Shown here one piece after another: positions 25,473 through 35,634 of a stretch of DNA of 64,000 bases (positions are counted from its first letter, which is position 1; each line of letters begins with the position of its first letter). This stretch comes from Verrucomicrobiaceae bacterium. GTDB lineage: Bacteria > Verrucomicrobiota > Verrucomicrobiia > Verrucomicrobiales > Verrucomicrobiaceae. Where the stretch lies: the NCBI GenBank assembly GCA_016713245.1, contig JADJPM010000004.1:1240001-1304000 (forward strand). The letters are read 5' to 3'. The notes under the pieces were generated by a model. The model was not told where the DNA came from. It searched no databases and saw only the letters and a program-made list of their open reading frames with translations. A program made the translations under genes and the position numbers.

Positions 25473-25644
25473 GGTGGGGGTGGAGGGATTTCAGTGCGTC
25501 ACTGGACGTGATACGCGCCGTGTGACGTGCTGACGCGGAAAATCTTGGATCAATTTTCAGCCCTGCAAAGCGACTGTGCAGAGAAATTTTGCCCGCACAC
25601 AAAGCAGCGGGTGGGCGGCGTTTGGCGGCTTTTACCTTCTTGGG

Positions 25645-26943
25645 TCAAATCTCCGGCAGTTTCCAATCCCTACGGAAGGGGCGGGCTTCGAGGAGTTTGT
25701 TGGCCTCCGCATCGTTTTGGAAGGTCTCGGTAGCTGGGTCCCAATGGAGAGGGCGTTTGGCCTTCACGGCGATGGCGGCGAGCTGGCAGAGGGCGTCGCT
25801 GCGCACGGCGGTTTCGATGTCGCAGATGGCTTTGGAGCCGGCTTTGATGGAGTCGATGAAGTTCCGGGTGTGTTCGAGGCTGGCGGGCAGTTTGATCGGC
25901 ATGCTGCCTTCTTTGTTCGCGGGATCGCGGAGGATGGCGTCGTCGCTGGCTTTGATGCTGCCGCGCAGGACATGCACCCAGCCCTTTTCGCCGATGAAGC
26001 GGATGCCGTGGCCGATGTCATCGCGTTTTTCGTTCACGAAGACAATGGGCGCGGCGCTGGCGTAGTCGAAACGCATGCGCCAACCGAGCACGTTGTCGCA
26101 GGTGCCGCTCGCAGGCCATTCGGCGGCTTCAAAGCTCACTTTGACCGGTCCGGTGTCGTCCGTGCCATTGCCCCACTGGGCGATGTCGAGATGGTGTATG
26201 CCCCAGCAAGACAGCATGCCGAGGGAGAAGTTCGAGATGTTTTCGTGAAAGTGGCGCTTCGTCTTCTCGACGTTGTAGGGCGTGAACGGCGCGGGACCTA
26301 CCCAGCGTTCCCAGTCGATGGTTTCAGGTGCCGTTTGATCCGCGAAAAGCGGAGAGGTGATGCCTCCAGGCACGGCGACTTGGATTTCCTTCAGTTTGCC
26401 CAGACGGCCATTGCGGGCGAGTTCGCAGGCCCAGCGGAATTTGAGGTCGCTGCGCTGCTGCGTGCCGAATTGGAAAACGACACCCGTTTGGCGCACTGCT
26501 GCTCGCACGTGCTTCGCCTCGGCCACGGACATGCCCATCGGCTTTTCGTGGTAGATGTGCTTTTTGTTCAGCACCGCATCCGTGGACGGGATGCTGTGCC
26601 AGTGCACCGGCAGCGCCATCAGGACAGCGTCGATGGAGGGATCACGATTCAGCTCACGGAAGTCGCTCAGCACTTTCACGTCGTCGCTGCCGTAGGCTTC
26701 CTTGATGTGCCACTTGGCGGTCTTGAGGCGCTCCTGGTTCACGTCGCACAGCGTGGTCACGCGGACGCTTTCATTCGTCAAAAACGCCCGCATATCATGC
26801 GTGCCCTGTGCCCCACAGCCGATGACGCCGAGCGTCATCTTGTTCGACGGTGCCGTCTGCGAGCGCAGCACGCTGGCAGGCACAAAGTACGGCGCGATGC
26901 CCGTAGTGAGCACCGATTGAAGGAAGGAGCGACGGTTGTTCAT
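25645..26943 (-). CDS. Gfo/Idh/MocA family oxidoreductase with Tat signal
   Basis: About 432 residues from ATG 26943. The N-terminus MNNRRSFLQSVLTTG is a Tat-type signal, so the enzyme is probably exported, as are many Gfo/Idh/MocA proteins of Verrucomicrobiota and Planctomycetota. The NAD(P)-binding fold begins MTLGVIGCGAQGTHDM; EKPMGMSVAEAKHV carries the catalytic-region Lys. The C-terminal half contains GMLSCWGIHHLDIAQWG, the family's conserved HxxD region. These enzymes oxidise or isomerise sugar derivatives. Substrate unknown; the nearby sulfatase and uronate isomerase are too far to define a pathway. Confidence 0.9.
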   Translation of the reverse strand: MNNRRSFLQSVLTTGIAPYFVPASVLRSQTAPSNKMTLGVIGCGAQGTHDMRAFLTNESVRVTTLCDVNQERLKTAKWHIKEAYGSDDVKVLSDFRELNRDPSIDAVLMALPVHWHSIPSTDAVLNKKHIYHEKPMGMSVAEAKHVRAAVRQTGVVFQFGTQQRSDLKFRWACELARNGRLGKLKEIQVAVPGGITSPLFADQTAPETIDWERWVGPAPFTPYNVEKTKRHFHENISNFSLGMLSCWGIHHLDIAQWGNGTDDTGPVKVSFEAAEWPASGTCDNVLGWRMRFDYASAAPIVFVNEKRDDIGHGIRFIGEKGWVHVLRGSIKASDDAILRDPANKEGSMPIKLPASLEHTRNFIDSIKAGSKAICDIETAVRSDALCQLAAIAVKAKRPLHWDPATETFQNDAEANKLLEARPFRRDWKLPEI

Positions 26944-27028
26944 GGCTGGAAAAACCAACGCTAACCGAATCCGGCTCCAACGGACAAGAATTATGTCAGA
27001 TCGGCCAGCTCAGAGGCTGGGCGGAATC

Positions 27029-30000
27029 TCAAGGCTTGGTGACGAGCAAGTGAACGAAGCGGTGGCCTGAAGTGCCTTGCGGGATGGTCGCTTTGACCTG
27101 CTGGATGCCATTGGTGGTGCTCAGGATGGTCTCGCTGATGCCAGCACTGCTCCAGGTGCCGCCTTCCAGCGTGTCCTTCCATTGAACCTGGAAGGTGAGC
27201 TCGCCCACGACGGATGCCTTGCGGCTGTAGATGAAGTCGAAGGAGCCTGCATCGGGCGTGGTGACGCTCGTGCTGGTTGTGCCTGGAGCCGAGGGGCTGC
27301 TACCGATGGCGTATTCCATGAGGTTGGAGATGCCGTCGTTATCGGGGTCGAGTGTGTCACCAGCGTCGGGGGAACCGGGACCAAAGTAGAGATCTTTCCA
27401 TTCGGTGTAGTTGGTGGGTTCGGCAGCGGTGGCGAGGGTGAAACTGCTGCTGTCGTAGGTTTTGGTGAAGAGCATGCTGCCGCTATTCACGGCGGAAAAA
27501 GTGCCGGTGCGGGAAGCGAAGGTCATGATGTTGAAGCTGTTGCCAGAGGCGGGAACGAAGCTGTTGATTGCGGTGACGTTCAGCGTGCCACCGAGAGTGA
27601 CTGGGCCGTTGGCGAGCAGGCGATCAAACTGGCTCGTGCTGGTGCCGCCGAGTTCGATGTTGAGGATTCCGGTGCTGCTTTGCGTGAAGGACCAGAGCGA
27701 GGAAAAGGTGAGGGTGCCCGGGGAGTCTCCGATGTTCATCGTTCCGGCATTGGTGAAGACGTTGCCGCCACTGGCGTAGTCGAGGTAGCCGCCATCGGGG
27801 GCATTGAGGATACCGCCAGCCATGTTGAGGATCGTCGAGCTGCCGGAACCCATCAGCAAGCCTGCGGTCCAGTTCATCGTGCCTGCATTGCTGAGCGTGG
27901 CATTGGAGTCGAGGTACTTGGTGCCGAAGCCGGTGAGGTTCACCTGTGAGCTTGGGCCAAAGCCCAGTGTGCCGGCGACGGTGCCGCCCGTCCATTCGAA
28001 GACGCCGCTCGTGAAGATGCTGAGGCCGTTGGCAGTGCCCGTGAGCGTGCCGCTGGAGAAAACGAGAGGGCTGGTGCCTGCGAGGGAGACGTTGGCGTTG
28101 ACGCTCACCGAGCCGCCTGAGATCCGGCACTGCCCCGTGCTCAGGGTGTGGAAGCTGCTGCCGGGATTGAGGTGTGCGGTGCCGGTGAGGTCGAGGAAGC
28201 CGCTGCTGGCATTCAATTGGCCGCCATTGTTGAGCGTCCAGTATGGGTTGAGGTAGCTCACCCCCGTGCCGGCGGTTTTGCGGATGCTGCCGCTGTTGTG
28301 GAGGTGCAAATTCGTGGTGCTGGCGCTGTAGTCGAGCGGATTGCCATCGGCGGCGATGTCAAAGATACCAGCCGATTGAATGTGGATGCTGGCTCCGGTG
28401 AGTGGGCCGCCATGGCCGTTGATGGGATAGGTGCCTAGCCAGCGGAGCGTGCCGGCAATGAAGAGGGTGCCAGTCGCGTCACTGGCTCCGAGGTATTTGG
28501 GACTTCCAGTCGCTGGCATGCTCAGCGTGCTGCCTGACGGAATCGTGAGATTGCCTTGAATGCGTCCGCCATTCCATTGCAGCGAGCTGCCGCTGGCTGG
28601 CGAAAGGGTCAGCGTGTCTGATGGCGGACACACAAGCGTCGCTCCGCTGAGATCCCACACGGCGTTTTGTTCGATCGTCCACGCTCCAGACTCAGCGGTG
28701 ATGACGCCACCGTTCAAATCGATGATCCCAGGTCCACGGAAGATGCTGCCAGCCTTCCAAAAAGTCGGGGAGCTTGATCCACGCTGAAGGCGGGTACCGT
28801 TCATGTTGTTGTGAATGATGGCTCCCGGCTCGTTGGTGAGGGCCCAGTAGTTAAACAGAGCGCTGGTGCCGTTTCCGGCACTTTTGACGATTCTTCCGGC
28901 GTTGTTGAAGGCCAGCAACGAGGTGCCGGCCTCGTAATCGAGGGGATCGCCATCGCGGGCGATGTCAAAGAGGCCAGTCGCGAGGTTGTTAATGGTCGCA
29001 CCCACATCGCCACGGCCGCTGATCGGATAACTGCCTGCCCAGACCATGGTCCCGGCATTGTGAATGGTGCCTGAAGCACCGTTGGTGCCCAGATACTTGG
29101 GATTGCCACCTGTAGGCATGCTCAGCGTGACGCCTGATGGAATCGTGAGGCTGCCGTGAATGCGCCCGCCATTCCATTGCAGCGATCCTCCGCTAACAGG
29201 TGAAAGCGAAAGCGTGCCCACCTGCGGACAAACCAGCGTGGCACCGGCGAGATCCCACACCGCAGAGGATTCGATGGTCCATGATCCAGATGCCGCCGTG
29301 ATGATGCCGCCATCGAGGCCGATGATCCCTGGCCCACGGAAGATGCTGCCCGCTTTCCACAGCGTCGCTAAGCTGGATGTGCGTTGGAGTCGGGTACCGT
29401 TCATGTTGTTGTGAATGATGGCTCCCGGCTCGTTGGTGAAGGTCCAGTAGTTAAACAGAGCGCTGGTGCCATTCCCGGCACTTTTGACGATTCTTCCGGC
29501 GTTGTTGAAGGCCAGCAACGAGGTGCCGGCCTCGTAATCGAGGGGATCGCCATCGCGGGCGATGTCAAAGAGGCCAGTCGCGAGGTTGTTAATGGTCGCA
29601 CCCACATCGCCACGGCCGCTGATCGGATAACTGCCTGCCCAGACCATGGTCCCGGCATTGTGAATGGTCCCTGAAGCACCGCTGGCACCCAGATACTTGG
29701 GATTGCCACCCGGGGGCATGTTGAGCGTGACGCCTGATGGAATCGTGAAGCTGCCGTGAATGCGCCCGCCATTCCATTGCAGCGATCCTCCGCTAACAGG
29801 TGAAAGCGAAAGCGTGCCCACCTGCGGACAAACCAGCGTGGCACCGGCGAGATCCCACACCGCAGAGGATTCGATGGTCCATGATCCAGATGCCGCCGTG
29901 ATGATGCCGCCATCGAGGCCGATGATCCCTGGCCCACGGAAGATGCTGCCCGCTTTCCACAGCGTCGGGGAGCTTGATCCACGCTGAAGGCGGGTGTTGG

Positions 30001-33000
30001 CGATGTTATTATGAATGATGGCTCCCGGCTCGTTGGTGAGGGCCCAGTAGTTAAACAGAGCGCTGGTGCCATTCCCGGCACTTTTGACGATTCGTCCGGC
30101 GTTGTTGAAGGCCAGCAACGAGGTGCCGGCCTCGTAATCGAGGGGATCGCCATCGCGGGCGATGTCAAAGAGGCCAGTCGCGAGGTTGTTAATGGTCGCA
30201 CCCACATCGCCACGGCCGCTGATCGGATAACTGCCTGCCCAGACCATGGTCCCGGCATTGTGAATGGTCCCTGAAGCACCGTTGGTGCCCAGATACTTGG
30301 GATTGCCACCCGGGGGCATGTTCAGTGCGGCCCCGCTAGCGATGTTCATCGTGCCGATAAACCTCCCGCCGCTCCAAGTCGAGGTGGAGGCTGTTTCCAA
30401 GGTCAACGTGCCGTTGTAGGTGCCACCGGCCATTTGAAGCGCTGTGCCCACATGAATCGAGCCAGCCGTCAACGTGCCGCCATTGAGCCGCAGTTCGCGC
30501 ACGCTGATGTTTTCACCCACAAAGGTGGAAGGCGTGCCCGAGTTGATGATCGCGATGTCACCTTCACCAGGCACAAAACCCAGTGTCGAACTGCTCCAGT
30601 TCGCAGGATTCGCCCATAGATTGTCCCCAGAGAAGGCCGCTCCCGTCCAGGTAAAGATGGCGGTGTAGTCGATGATCACCGTGGCTCCGAACTGCGTGTA
30701 CAGCCCGCCCGCATCCACCGCGATGGCATCGTAATAATAAGTGCCTCCGATGGCATTCACACCCACCGAAGGCAACGTGAAGGTATGCGTGAAGGTTTGG
30801 CTGCCCGGGTTGTAGTTCGAGGTGAGTGCACGTGGATTCTCATCCCAGCCTGAGCCGGTCCAGTAGGCGGAATCTCTCGCTCGGCGGATGTAGAGGAGCA
30901 CCGTCTGGATGCCGCTGGCATCCTGCGCCGTGCCACTGAAGGCGGGGAAGGTCGCATAGTGTGCCTGATCGACAGGATGAGTCACCGTGCCGGTCGGCGG
31001 TGTGGTATCGAGTGTGTAGGTGACCTGATTCATGCCAGCCTGTGTCACGGAGGTATTCCCACCGAAATCATACACCACGGCCGTCACGGTATGCAGTGCG
31101 GGGCGCACGGAGGCACCCGTGGGCATCTGCTCAAAGACCCACGCACCATTCTCCGCCACCGTCACCAGATGCGTGAAGGAACTGGGCGACCAGGCGCTAC
31201 CGTCCCAGTAGTCCGCTCCTTGTTGAATCGTCAGCGCCACGAGACGCAGCAGTCCCGCCCCGCCCGCATCCGCTGCGGTGCCGATGATTTCGTTCGTGCT
31301 CGCACGCACGCTACCAGAGGGCGATGGCGAAGTGATCTGCACCGTCGGTGCGGTGGTATCGAGAGAGGTATCCACGGTGAACGTGATGCTATTGACCCCG
31401 CTTTGGATGGCCGAGCTGTTTCCCGCCCAATCAAAAGCCTGCGCGGTGACATTAAACACACCCGTGCGGAAGTTGGGCCCCGCAGGCAGCAGGGTGCAGT
31501 TCCAGGTGCCATTCGGCAGCACATTCGCACCCACCGTCGCGGTGGTGCTCTGCCAGGCGGCGCCGTTCCAGTAGTCGCCGCCTTGGGTGATGGTCAATGT
31601 CACCGCGCCCGTGAGGCCGGAGCCTCCCACGGTGTCACTCGCGGTGCCGGAGAGGGCATGGAAGCCTGCGATGGTGGCATTGTGCGCTGGCGTGGTGATC
31701 GCGGCCACAGGCGGGGTGAATTCCGCATTCACCGTGCGGTTCAGCACGATTTTGGTCTGCGTCACATTGCCGCCGTTGTCCGTGACACGCAGACTCACAT
31801 GGTACAGGCCATTGCGCAGATCAGCGCTCAGCGGCAGCGCCACATGCGGGGCAGGTGTCCACGTCCAGGGAGTGCCGGCTGTCTGGTTCGTCGCCAGCCA
31901 CACAGCCGGAGAGTTGCGATCGGTGATCCACGTCGTGCCATTCCAATAGCGGTTGGTGCTGACATCCGTGTTGTATTCTTCGATGAGAAAAATCACCCTG
32001 GCGCTTTGATTGATCGTGCCACCCAATGCCTGCGGGCCGGTCGAGGAGAACTCAAAAAATGACTGCTGATTCACCAGTGGAGAAAAAGTCACCACGGGCG
32101 GCGTGGTATCCACACCGACTGGCACCGCGTAGCTTTCCACCAGCCCTTCCGTAAAGGCGCTGTTCGGAGAGGTGGCGCCTGATCCCAGGCCGCGCTTCGC
32201 AAAAGCATTCCACAAGATGTCGCGGTAAAAGCCGCCGGTGTTGAAGTCCACCGCCAGGATGGCATCACGCGCCTGAATGAAATTCGGTTCATTGGGGGTG
32301 CTTTTCATGCCATCCGTCACGAGCTGCATCGTGGTCTCATTGCCGACGGCCCAGCCGTAACGATCCACCATCTTCGCACGAATCTCCCATAGCATCGAGG
32401 ACCAGACCTCTCCCAGCGGGTGAGAGCCATCTGCGACGTCACTTGCGGTGGGATTCTTGGCCACGCTGAGGTGCGGGTCCCGCTGCGTGGGATCGATGTC
32501 TTTAAAAGTCAGCGGATTCTTGGTCATATCCGTCGATTTGGGGTAGCGCCGGATGCCATAGAAGTAGTTCCTTATGAAAGAGGGATCACCCTTTTTGTAG
32601 GTGACGTAGGCCGCGAATGGATAAGCGGCGTGCGGGTCGTCTTGTGGCTCGCTCAAAAGCGACAGCGCATAAAAGTCACTCCATCCCTCTCCCATCCCTT
32701 TGGCTTGTCGATTGAGCAAGGGTGCTTGGCCGCTGCCAACGAGCCGATTGCTCAGACCATGCGTATATTCATGCACGATGACCTCTTGGTCCAGGCACCC
32801 ATCACGATTCGGCGTCGGCCCATCGAAAAAGTACATCTGCATCGTCGGGCTGATGCCGTCCGGCGGGGTGTTCATGTTCGCATTGTTTCGATTGCTGCCA
32901 TTCGCTGCCACCGGGACGTTGATGCTGTCATGCCCCTCTGCCAAGACGGCGTCATTGTCGCCCTGATCCGTGGTCGGCGCACCGTTGCGGCCGAAGTTGT

Positions 33001-34384
33001 TGGTTTGAAAATTTCCTGATGTCTCGGTGAATCCGAGCTGATACAGCCGGTCATGCACCATGTTGCAGGTGTAAAAAAGCTGCGTGAGTGAGGCCGACTG
33101 ATAGGTGGTTGGCGACTGCGTGAGATTGACGGGGAAATCGAAGGTGCGCGATTCCGGGCCGGTGCCTACTGGTCTTGAACCGGCATCAGGCTGGCCGTCA
33201 TTGTCCCGATCGGTGTAGGCATCCACATTGTTGCCTGTCGTCGTCGTGCCGCCGTCATTGATCCAGCCATTCGGTGACGCCACCGGCACCAGGTTTTGGA
33301 TCTGCACCAGTTGTCTCGATACCTCGGGCGGTTGAATGGTCGCATCGACCCATTTCGAATAGCCCGGAGACATCGGCGTGGGGCTGTCACCCGTGTAAAC
33401 GCGGTATTGCGGCACCACCGCCGCCGAGGTGAGGGAATGCCGCAGCAAGGCCTCACCGGATGCGGCATCCACCACCACACGGAACAGGTCGGTGGATGCC
33501 CCCTTCACATTCACTTCCCAGGCCAGTCGCACCGCCTTCTCGTTCATGGGTAACCAGACTTTTTGTGCGAAAGCTTGATTCAATCCCGGCACTTGGAAGA
33601 ACTGGTAAGCCAGCTTGGGGTTCGGACTCGCTCGCGGTGTGATCTGCGCCGTATCCACCGCCGCGCCAATGCCCTCCGCCGCAATCGAAAGCGCCTTCTC
33701 GATCGTGATGCCCGTGTCTTTGCCCGTGACAGGATGCGCCGCCAAATAATCCGCCGCGGCAGCTTCCGCATCCCGCATCAGTTCGCTCGCCACCGTCATG
33801 ATCTCGCCGGATTTGCTTACGTTTGCCTTCAAGGAGGAATCGAATACCGGCAGCCCCGCCGCTTGCTGTTCCCAGATCAGCGTTTGCAGCCCCGTGGCTG
33901 CCGTGGTGTCCTTTCGCGTCACCTTCGCCACATCCAAAAGCTCCCCACCGTGCAGGAATAGGCTGCGGTGCGCATTCACATAGGCTTTCACCTTCGCCAT
34001 CGCCTGCTCGTGGCTCAACGCCCTCGGCATCGGCTCGTTTTGCGTCAAAAACCGCGAGTTCGACATCACGGACCGAGGCGAACCCTTGATCACATCAAAC
34101 TCCACCTGCACATCCGGCACTTCCTTGCGCAAAGCCTCGACGGCCTCCCGCTGCTGTGCCGACAGCTTCCCCGGCTCCTTTCCGTCGATGCGCCGGTCGA
34201 AGTTTTCGTGTTCCGGCCCGGTCAGCGCCGCCGCCACGGCCTGTTTGAAGTTTTTCACCTCTCGGGCGGCTTCAGGCTGATTGCTGCCTCCGCCGCTGAA
34301 CGTGCGCCAATCTACGAGAGCGATCAAAAAGACTGCCAAAGCAATCAACACGACAAAAAGAGGGACTGAGCGACGGCTTAGCAT
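27029..34384 (-). CDS. Giant secreted M36 (fungalysin) metallopeptidase with repeats
   Basis: 2451 residues. N-terminal signal/anchor (residues 8-24) and a FTP-like propeptide to about 210. The M36 catalytic domain has HEYTH at 538-542 and the GEGWSDFYAL glutamate motif about 30 residues on. About residues 750-1150 hold Ig-like modules, each with a TVDT/LDTTPP linker. The following ~1000 residues consist of Gly/Asn/Thr-rich repeats (WAGSYPISGRGD, NNLATGLFDIARDGDPLDY) likely to form a beta-helix. Near the C-terminus is a calcium-type DPDNDGISNLMEYAIG motif and a final beta-sandwich. Three DNA units of exactly 600 bp inside the gene are nearly identical. Probably exported and cell-surface or secreted; the substrate is unknown. 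Confidence 0.93.
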   Translation of the reverse strand: MLSRRSVPLFVVLIALAVFLIALVDWRTFSGGGSNQPEAAREVKNFKQAVAAALTGPEHENFDRRIDGKEPGKLSAQQREAVEALRKEVPDVQVEFDVIKGSPRSVMSNSRFLTQNEPMPRALSHEQAMAKVKAYVNAHRSLFLHGGELLDVAKVTRKDTTAATGLQTLIWEQQAAGLPVFDSSLKANVSKSGEIMTVASELMRDAEAAAADYLAAHPVTGKDTGITIEKALSIAAEGIGAAVDTAQITPRASPNPKLAYQFFQVPGLNQAFAQKVWLPMNEKAVRLAWEVNVKGASTDLFRVVVDAASGEALLRHSLTSAAVVPQYRVYTGDSPTPMSPGYSKWVDATIQPPEVSRQLVQIQNLVPVASPNGWINDGGTTTTGNNVDAYTDRDNDGQPDAGSRPVGTGPESRTFDFPVNLTQSPTTYQSASLTQLFYTCNMVHDRLYQLGFTETSGNFQTNNFGRNGAPTTDQGDNDAVLAEGHDSINVPVAANGSNRNNANMNTPPDGISPTMQMYFFDGPTPNRDGCLDQEVIVHEYTHGLSNRLVGSGQAPLLNRQAKGMGEGWSDFYALSLLSEPQDDPHAAYPFAAYVTYKKGDPSFIRNYFYGIRRYPKSTDMTKNPLTFKDIDPTQRDPHLSVAKNPTASDVADGSHPLGEVWSSMLWEIRAKMVDRYGWAVGNETTMQLVTDGMKSTPNEPNFIQARDAILAVDFNTGGFYRDILWNAFAKRGLGSGATSPNSAFTEGLVESYAVPVGVDTTPPVVTFSPLVNQQSFFEFSSTGPQALGGTINQSARVIFLIEEYNTDVSTNRYWNGTTWITDRNSPAVWLATNQTAGTPWTWTPAPHVALPLSADLRNGLYHVSLRVTDNGGNVTQTKIVLNRTVNAEFTPPVAAITTPAHNATIAGFHALSGTASDTVGGSGLTGAVTLTITQGGDYWNGAAWQSTTATVGANVLPNGTWNCTLLPAGPNFRTGVFNVTAQAFDWAGNSSAIQSGVNSITFTVDTSLDTTAPTVQITSPSPSGSVRASTNEIIGTAADAGGAGLLRLVALTIQQGADYWDGSAWSPSSFTHLVTVAENGAWVFEQMPTGASVRPALHTVTAVVYDFGGNTSVTQAGMNQVTYTLDTTPPTGTVTHPVDQAHYATFPAFSGTAQDASGIQTVLLYIRRARDSAYWTGSGWDENPRALTSNYNPGSQTFTHTFTLPSVGVNAIGGTYYYDAIAVDAGGLYTQFGATVIIDYTAIFTWTGAAFSGDNLWANPANWSSSTLGFVPGEGDIAIINSGTPSTFVGENISVRELRLNGGTLTAGSIHVGTALQMAGGTYNGTLTLETASTSTWSGGRFIGTMNIASGAALNMPPGGNPKYLGTNGASGTIHNAGTMVWAGSYPISGRGDVGATINNLATGLFDIARDGDPLDYEAGTSLLAFNNAGRIVKSAGNGTSALFNYWALTNEPGAIIHNNIANTRLQRGSSSPTLWKAGSIFRGPGIIGLDGGIITAASGSWTIESSAVWDLAGATLVCPQVGTLSLSPVSGGSLQWNGGRIHGSFTIPSGVTLNMPPGGNPKYLGASGASGTIHNAGTMVWAGSYPISGRGDVGATINNLATGLFDIARDGDPLDYEAGTSLLAFNNAGRIVKSAGNGTSALFNYWTFTNEPGAIIHNNMNGTRLQRTSSLATLWKAGSIFRGPGIIGLDGGIITAASGSWTIESSAVWDLAGATLVCPQVGTLSLSPVSGGSLQWNGGRIHGSLTIPSGVTLSMPTGGNPKYLGTNGASGTIHNAGTMVWAGSYPISGRGDVGATINNLATGLFDIARDGDPLDYEAGTSLLAFNNAGRIVKSAGNGTSALFNYWALTNEPGAIIHNNMNGTRLQRGSSSPTFWKAGSIFRGPGIIDLNGGVITAESGAWTIEQNAVWDLSGATLVCPPSDTLTLSPASGSSLQWNGGRIQGNLTIPSGSTLSMPATGSPKYLGASDATGTLFIAGTLRWLGTYPINGHGGPLTGASIHIQSAGIFDIAADGNPLDYSASTTNLHLHNSGSIRKTAGTGVSYLNPYWTLNNGGQLNASSGFLDLTGTAHLNPGSSFHTLSTGQCRISGGSVSVNANVSLAGTSPLVFSSGTLTGTANGLSIFTSGVFEWTGGTVAGTLGFGPSSQVNLTGFGTKYLDSNATLSNAGTMNWTAGLLMGSGSSTILNMAGGILNAPDGGYLDYASGGNVFTNAGTMNIGDSPGTLTFSSLWSFTQSSTGILNIELGGTSTSQFDRLLANGPVTLGGTLNVTAINSFVPASGNSFNIMTFASRTGTFSAVNSGSMLFTKTYDSSSFTLATAAEPTNYTEWKDLYFGPGSPDAGDTLDPDNDGISNLMEYAIGSSPSAPGTTSTSVTTPDAGSFDFIYSRKASVVGELTFQVQWKDTLEGGTWSSAGISETILSTTNGIQQVKATIPQGTSGHRFVHLLVTKP
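28801..30330. repeat. 600-bp in-frame tandem repeats inside the M36 gene
   Basis: Positions 28801, 29401 and 30001 begin the same sequence, giving an exact 600-base (200-codon) period over two full units and about 330 bases of a third. Differences between units are few and mostly single bases. A more diverged relative occupies 28201-28800. Exact codon multiples and high identity point to recent in-frame duplication, so copy number may vary and assembly could collapse it. Confidence 0.9.
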
Positions 34385-34470
34385 AAATCGATGAGTTGGG
34401 CGGAGGAGCCTCGAATACTACCCCTGAGCACAATTTCGACCGCTTTTACCTACTGAAGGAAAAAAGACGA

Positions 34471-35541
34471 TCACCGCTCGTGCTCGATGCTCTCAAAAAC
34501 CGTACCGCCGAGCAGCCGGTCCCCATCGTAAAGCGCACAGATCTGGCCGGGGGTCAGCGCCCGCTGAGGTTCGTGGTATTCGAGCTCGGCGCGGCCATCG
34601 CCGAGCGGTTGGAAGTCGGCGAGGCCAGCGGGACAGCGATAGCGGGGTTGAGCGTTCAGCACGCGAGCGACTTCAAGTGGCTCGCCGGTGGTCGAGATGG
34701 AGTGCAGCACGGCTTTGCGTGCCCAGAGAAGTGGCGTGTCGGCATTTTCGATGGCGACGACGAGTTCGTTCGTCTCGTGGCGTTTGGCGACGACGACGTA
34801 GGCCTGTTTGTGGATCGGGCTGGCGACGCCGTGGCCCTTGCGCTGACCGAGCGTGTATAAATGCAGCCCGCGATGCTCGCCACGCACTTTGCCTTCGAGA
34901 TCGACGATGGGGCCCGGCTTGTCCGGCACAAAGGTGCGCAGGAAGTCCTCCATCTTCACCTGACCGATGAAGCAGATGCCCTGGCTGTCTTTTTTCTCCG
35001 CCGTTTTCAGTCCCAGCTCGCGAGCGAGATCCCGCAACTCCGGTTTCAACAGATGACCGATGGGGAAATGCGCGATTTGCACCTGCTCCGGCCGCATCAT
35101 GGCGAGGAAGTAGGTCTGGTCTTTGTTCGGGTCCGCGCCGCGGAGGATGTGGCTGCCTTGTTTGCGTGCGTAGTGGCCGGTGGCGATGCCTTCGAAGCCG
35201 TTGTCACGCGCCCAGTCCCAGAGGACGCCGAATTTCATCTCGCGATTGCACATCACGTCGGGATTCGGCGTGATGCCGGACTGGTAGCCTTCGAGGAGAT
35301 ATTTCACGACCTTCTCGCGGTATTCGGTCATGAGATTGACGACTCGAAACGGAATGCCGAGCTGTTCAGCCACGACACGGGCGTCTTCGATGTCTTCCTC
35401 CCACGGGCAGTGGCCGATGATGTTCTCCTCGTTGATCCAGTTCTTCATGTACACGCCATGAACCTCATGCCCGTCACGAACGAGGACCGCAGCGGCCACG
35501 CTGCTGTCCACGCCGCCCGACATTGCCGCGAGAATCTTCAT
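34471..35541 (-). CDS. mnmA: tRNA 2-thiouridine(34) synthase MnmA
   Basis: Adds sulfur to U34 of tRNA-Lys/Glu/Gln in the cytoplasm. 356 residues from ATG 35541. PP-loop motif SGGVDSSVAAAVL starts near residue 9. Catalytic cysteines are expected at CNREMKFG (the DVMCNREMKF block) and GICFIGQ; the central GHYAR and DQTYFLAMM blocks are conserved. The frame extends to 35634, but that would include a strong hairpin and non-family residues. The preceding same-strand gene (DUF5684) stops 94 bases upstream. Assignment is secure. Confidence 0.96.
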   Translation of the reverse strand: MKILAAMSGGVDSSVAAAVLVRDGHEVHGVYMKNWINEENIIGHCPWEEDIEDARVVAEQLGIPFRVVNLMTEYREKVVKYLLEGYQSGITPNPDVMCNREMKFGVLWDWARDNGFEGIATGHYARKQGSHILRGADPNKDQTYFLAMMRPEQVQIAHFPIGHLLKPELRDLARELGLKTAEKKDSQGICFIGQVKMEDFLRTFVPDKPGPIVDLEGKVRGEHRGLHLYTLGQRKGHGVASPIHKQAYVVVAKRHETNELVVAIENADTPLLWARKAVLHSISTTGEPLEVARVLNAQPRYRCPAGLADFQPLGDGRAELEYHEPQRALTPGQICALYDGDRLLGGTVFESIEHER

Positions 35542-35580
35542 CGGCGCATGTTTCGGCAGGGCGTGGCGGGCGTCAACGAA

Positions 35581-35612
35581 GAGGCGCATGCCCGTTGCTG
35601 GACATGCGCCTC
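35581..35612 (-). terminator. Strong hairpin between the DUF5684 and mnmA genes
   Basis: Perfect 10-base stem GAGGCGCATG (35581-35590) with CATGCGCCTC (35603-35612) and a 12-base loop. On the minus strand it follows the DUF5684 stop and precedes mnmA; the next bases (TTCGTT) are only weakly T-rich, so it may be a weak terminator or an mRNA leader structure. Confidence 0.45.
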
Positions 35613-35634
35613 GTGGAATGCTTTTTTCGATCAA

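Noticed and set aside
24474..25511. 345-residue plus frame opposite the HtrA gene
   Set aside because: Shadow; the catalytic triad is on the minus strand.
25576..26964. 462-residue plus frame opposite the Gfo/Idh/MocA gene
   Set aside because: Shadow of a gene with Rossmann and Tat motifs on the minus strand.
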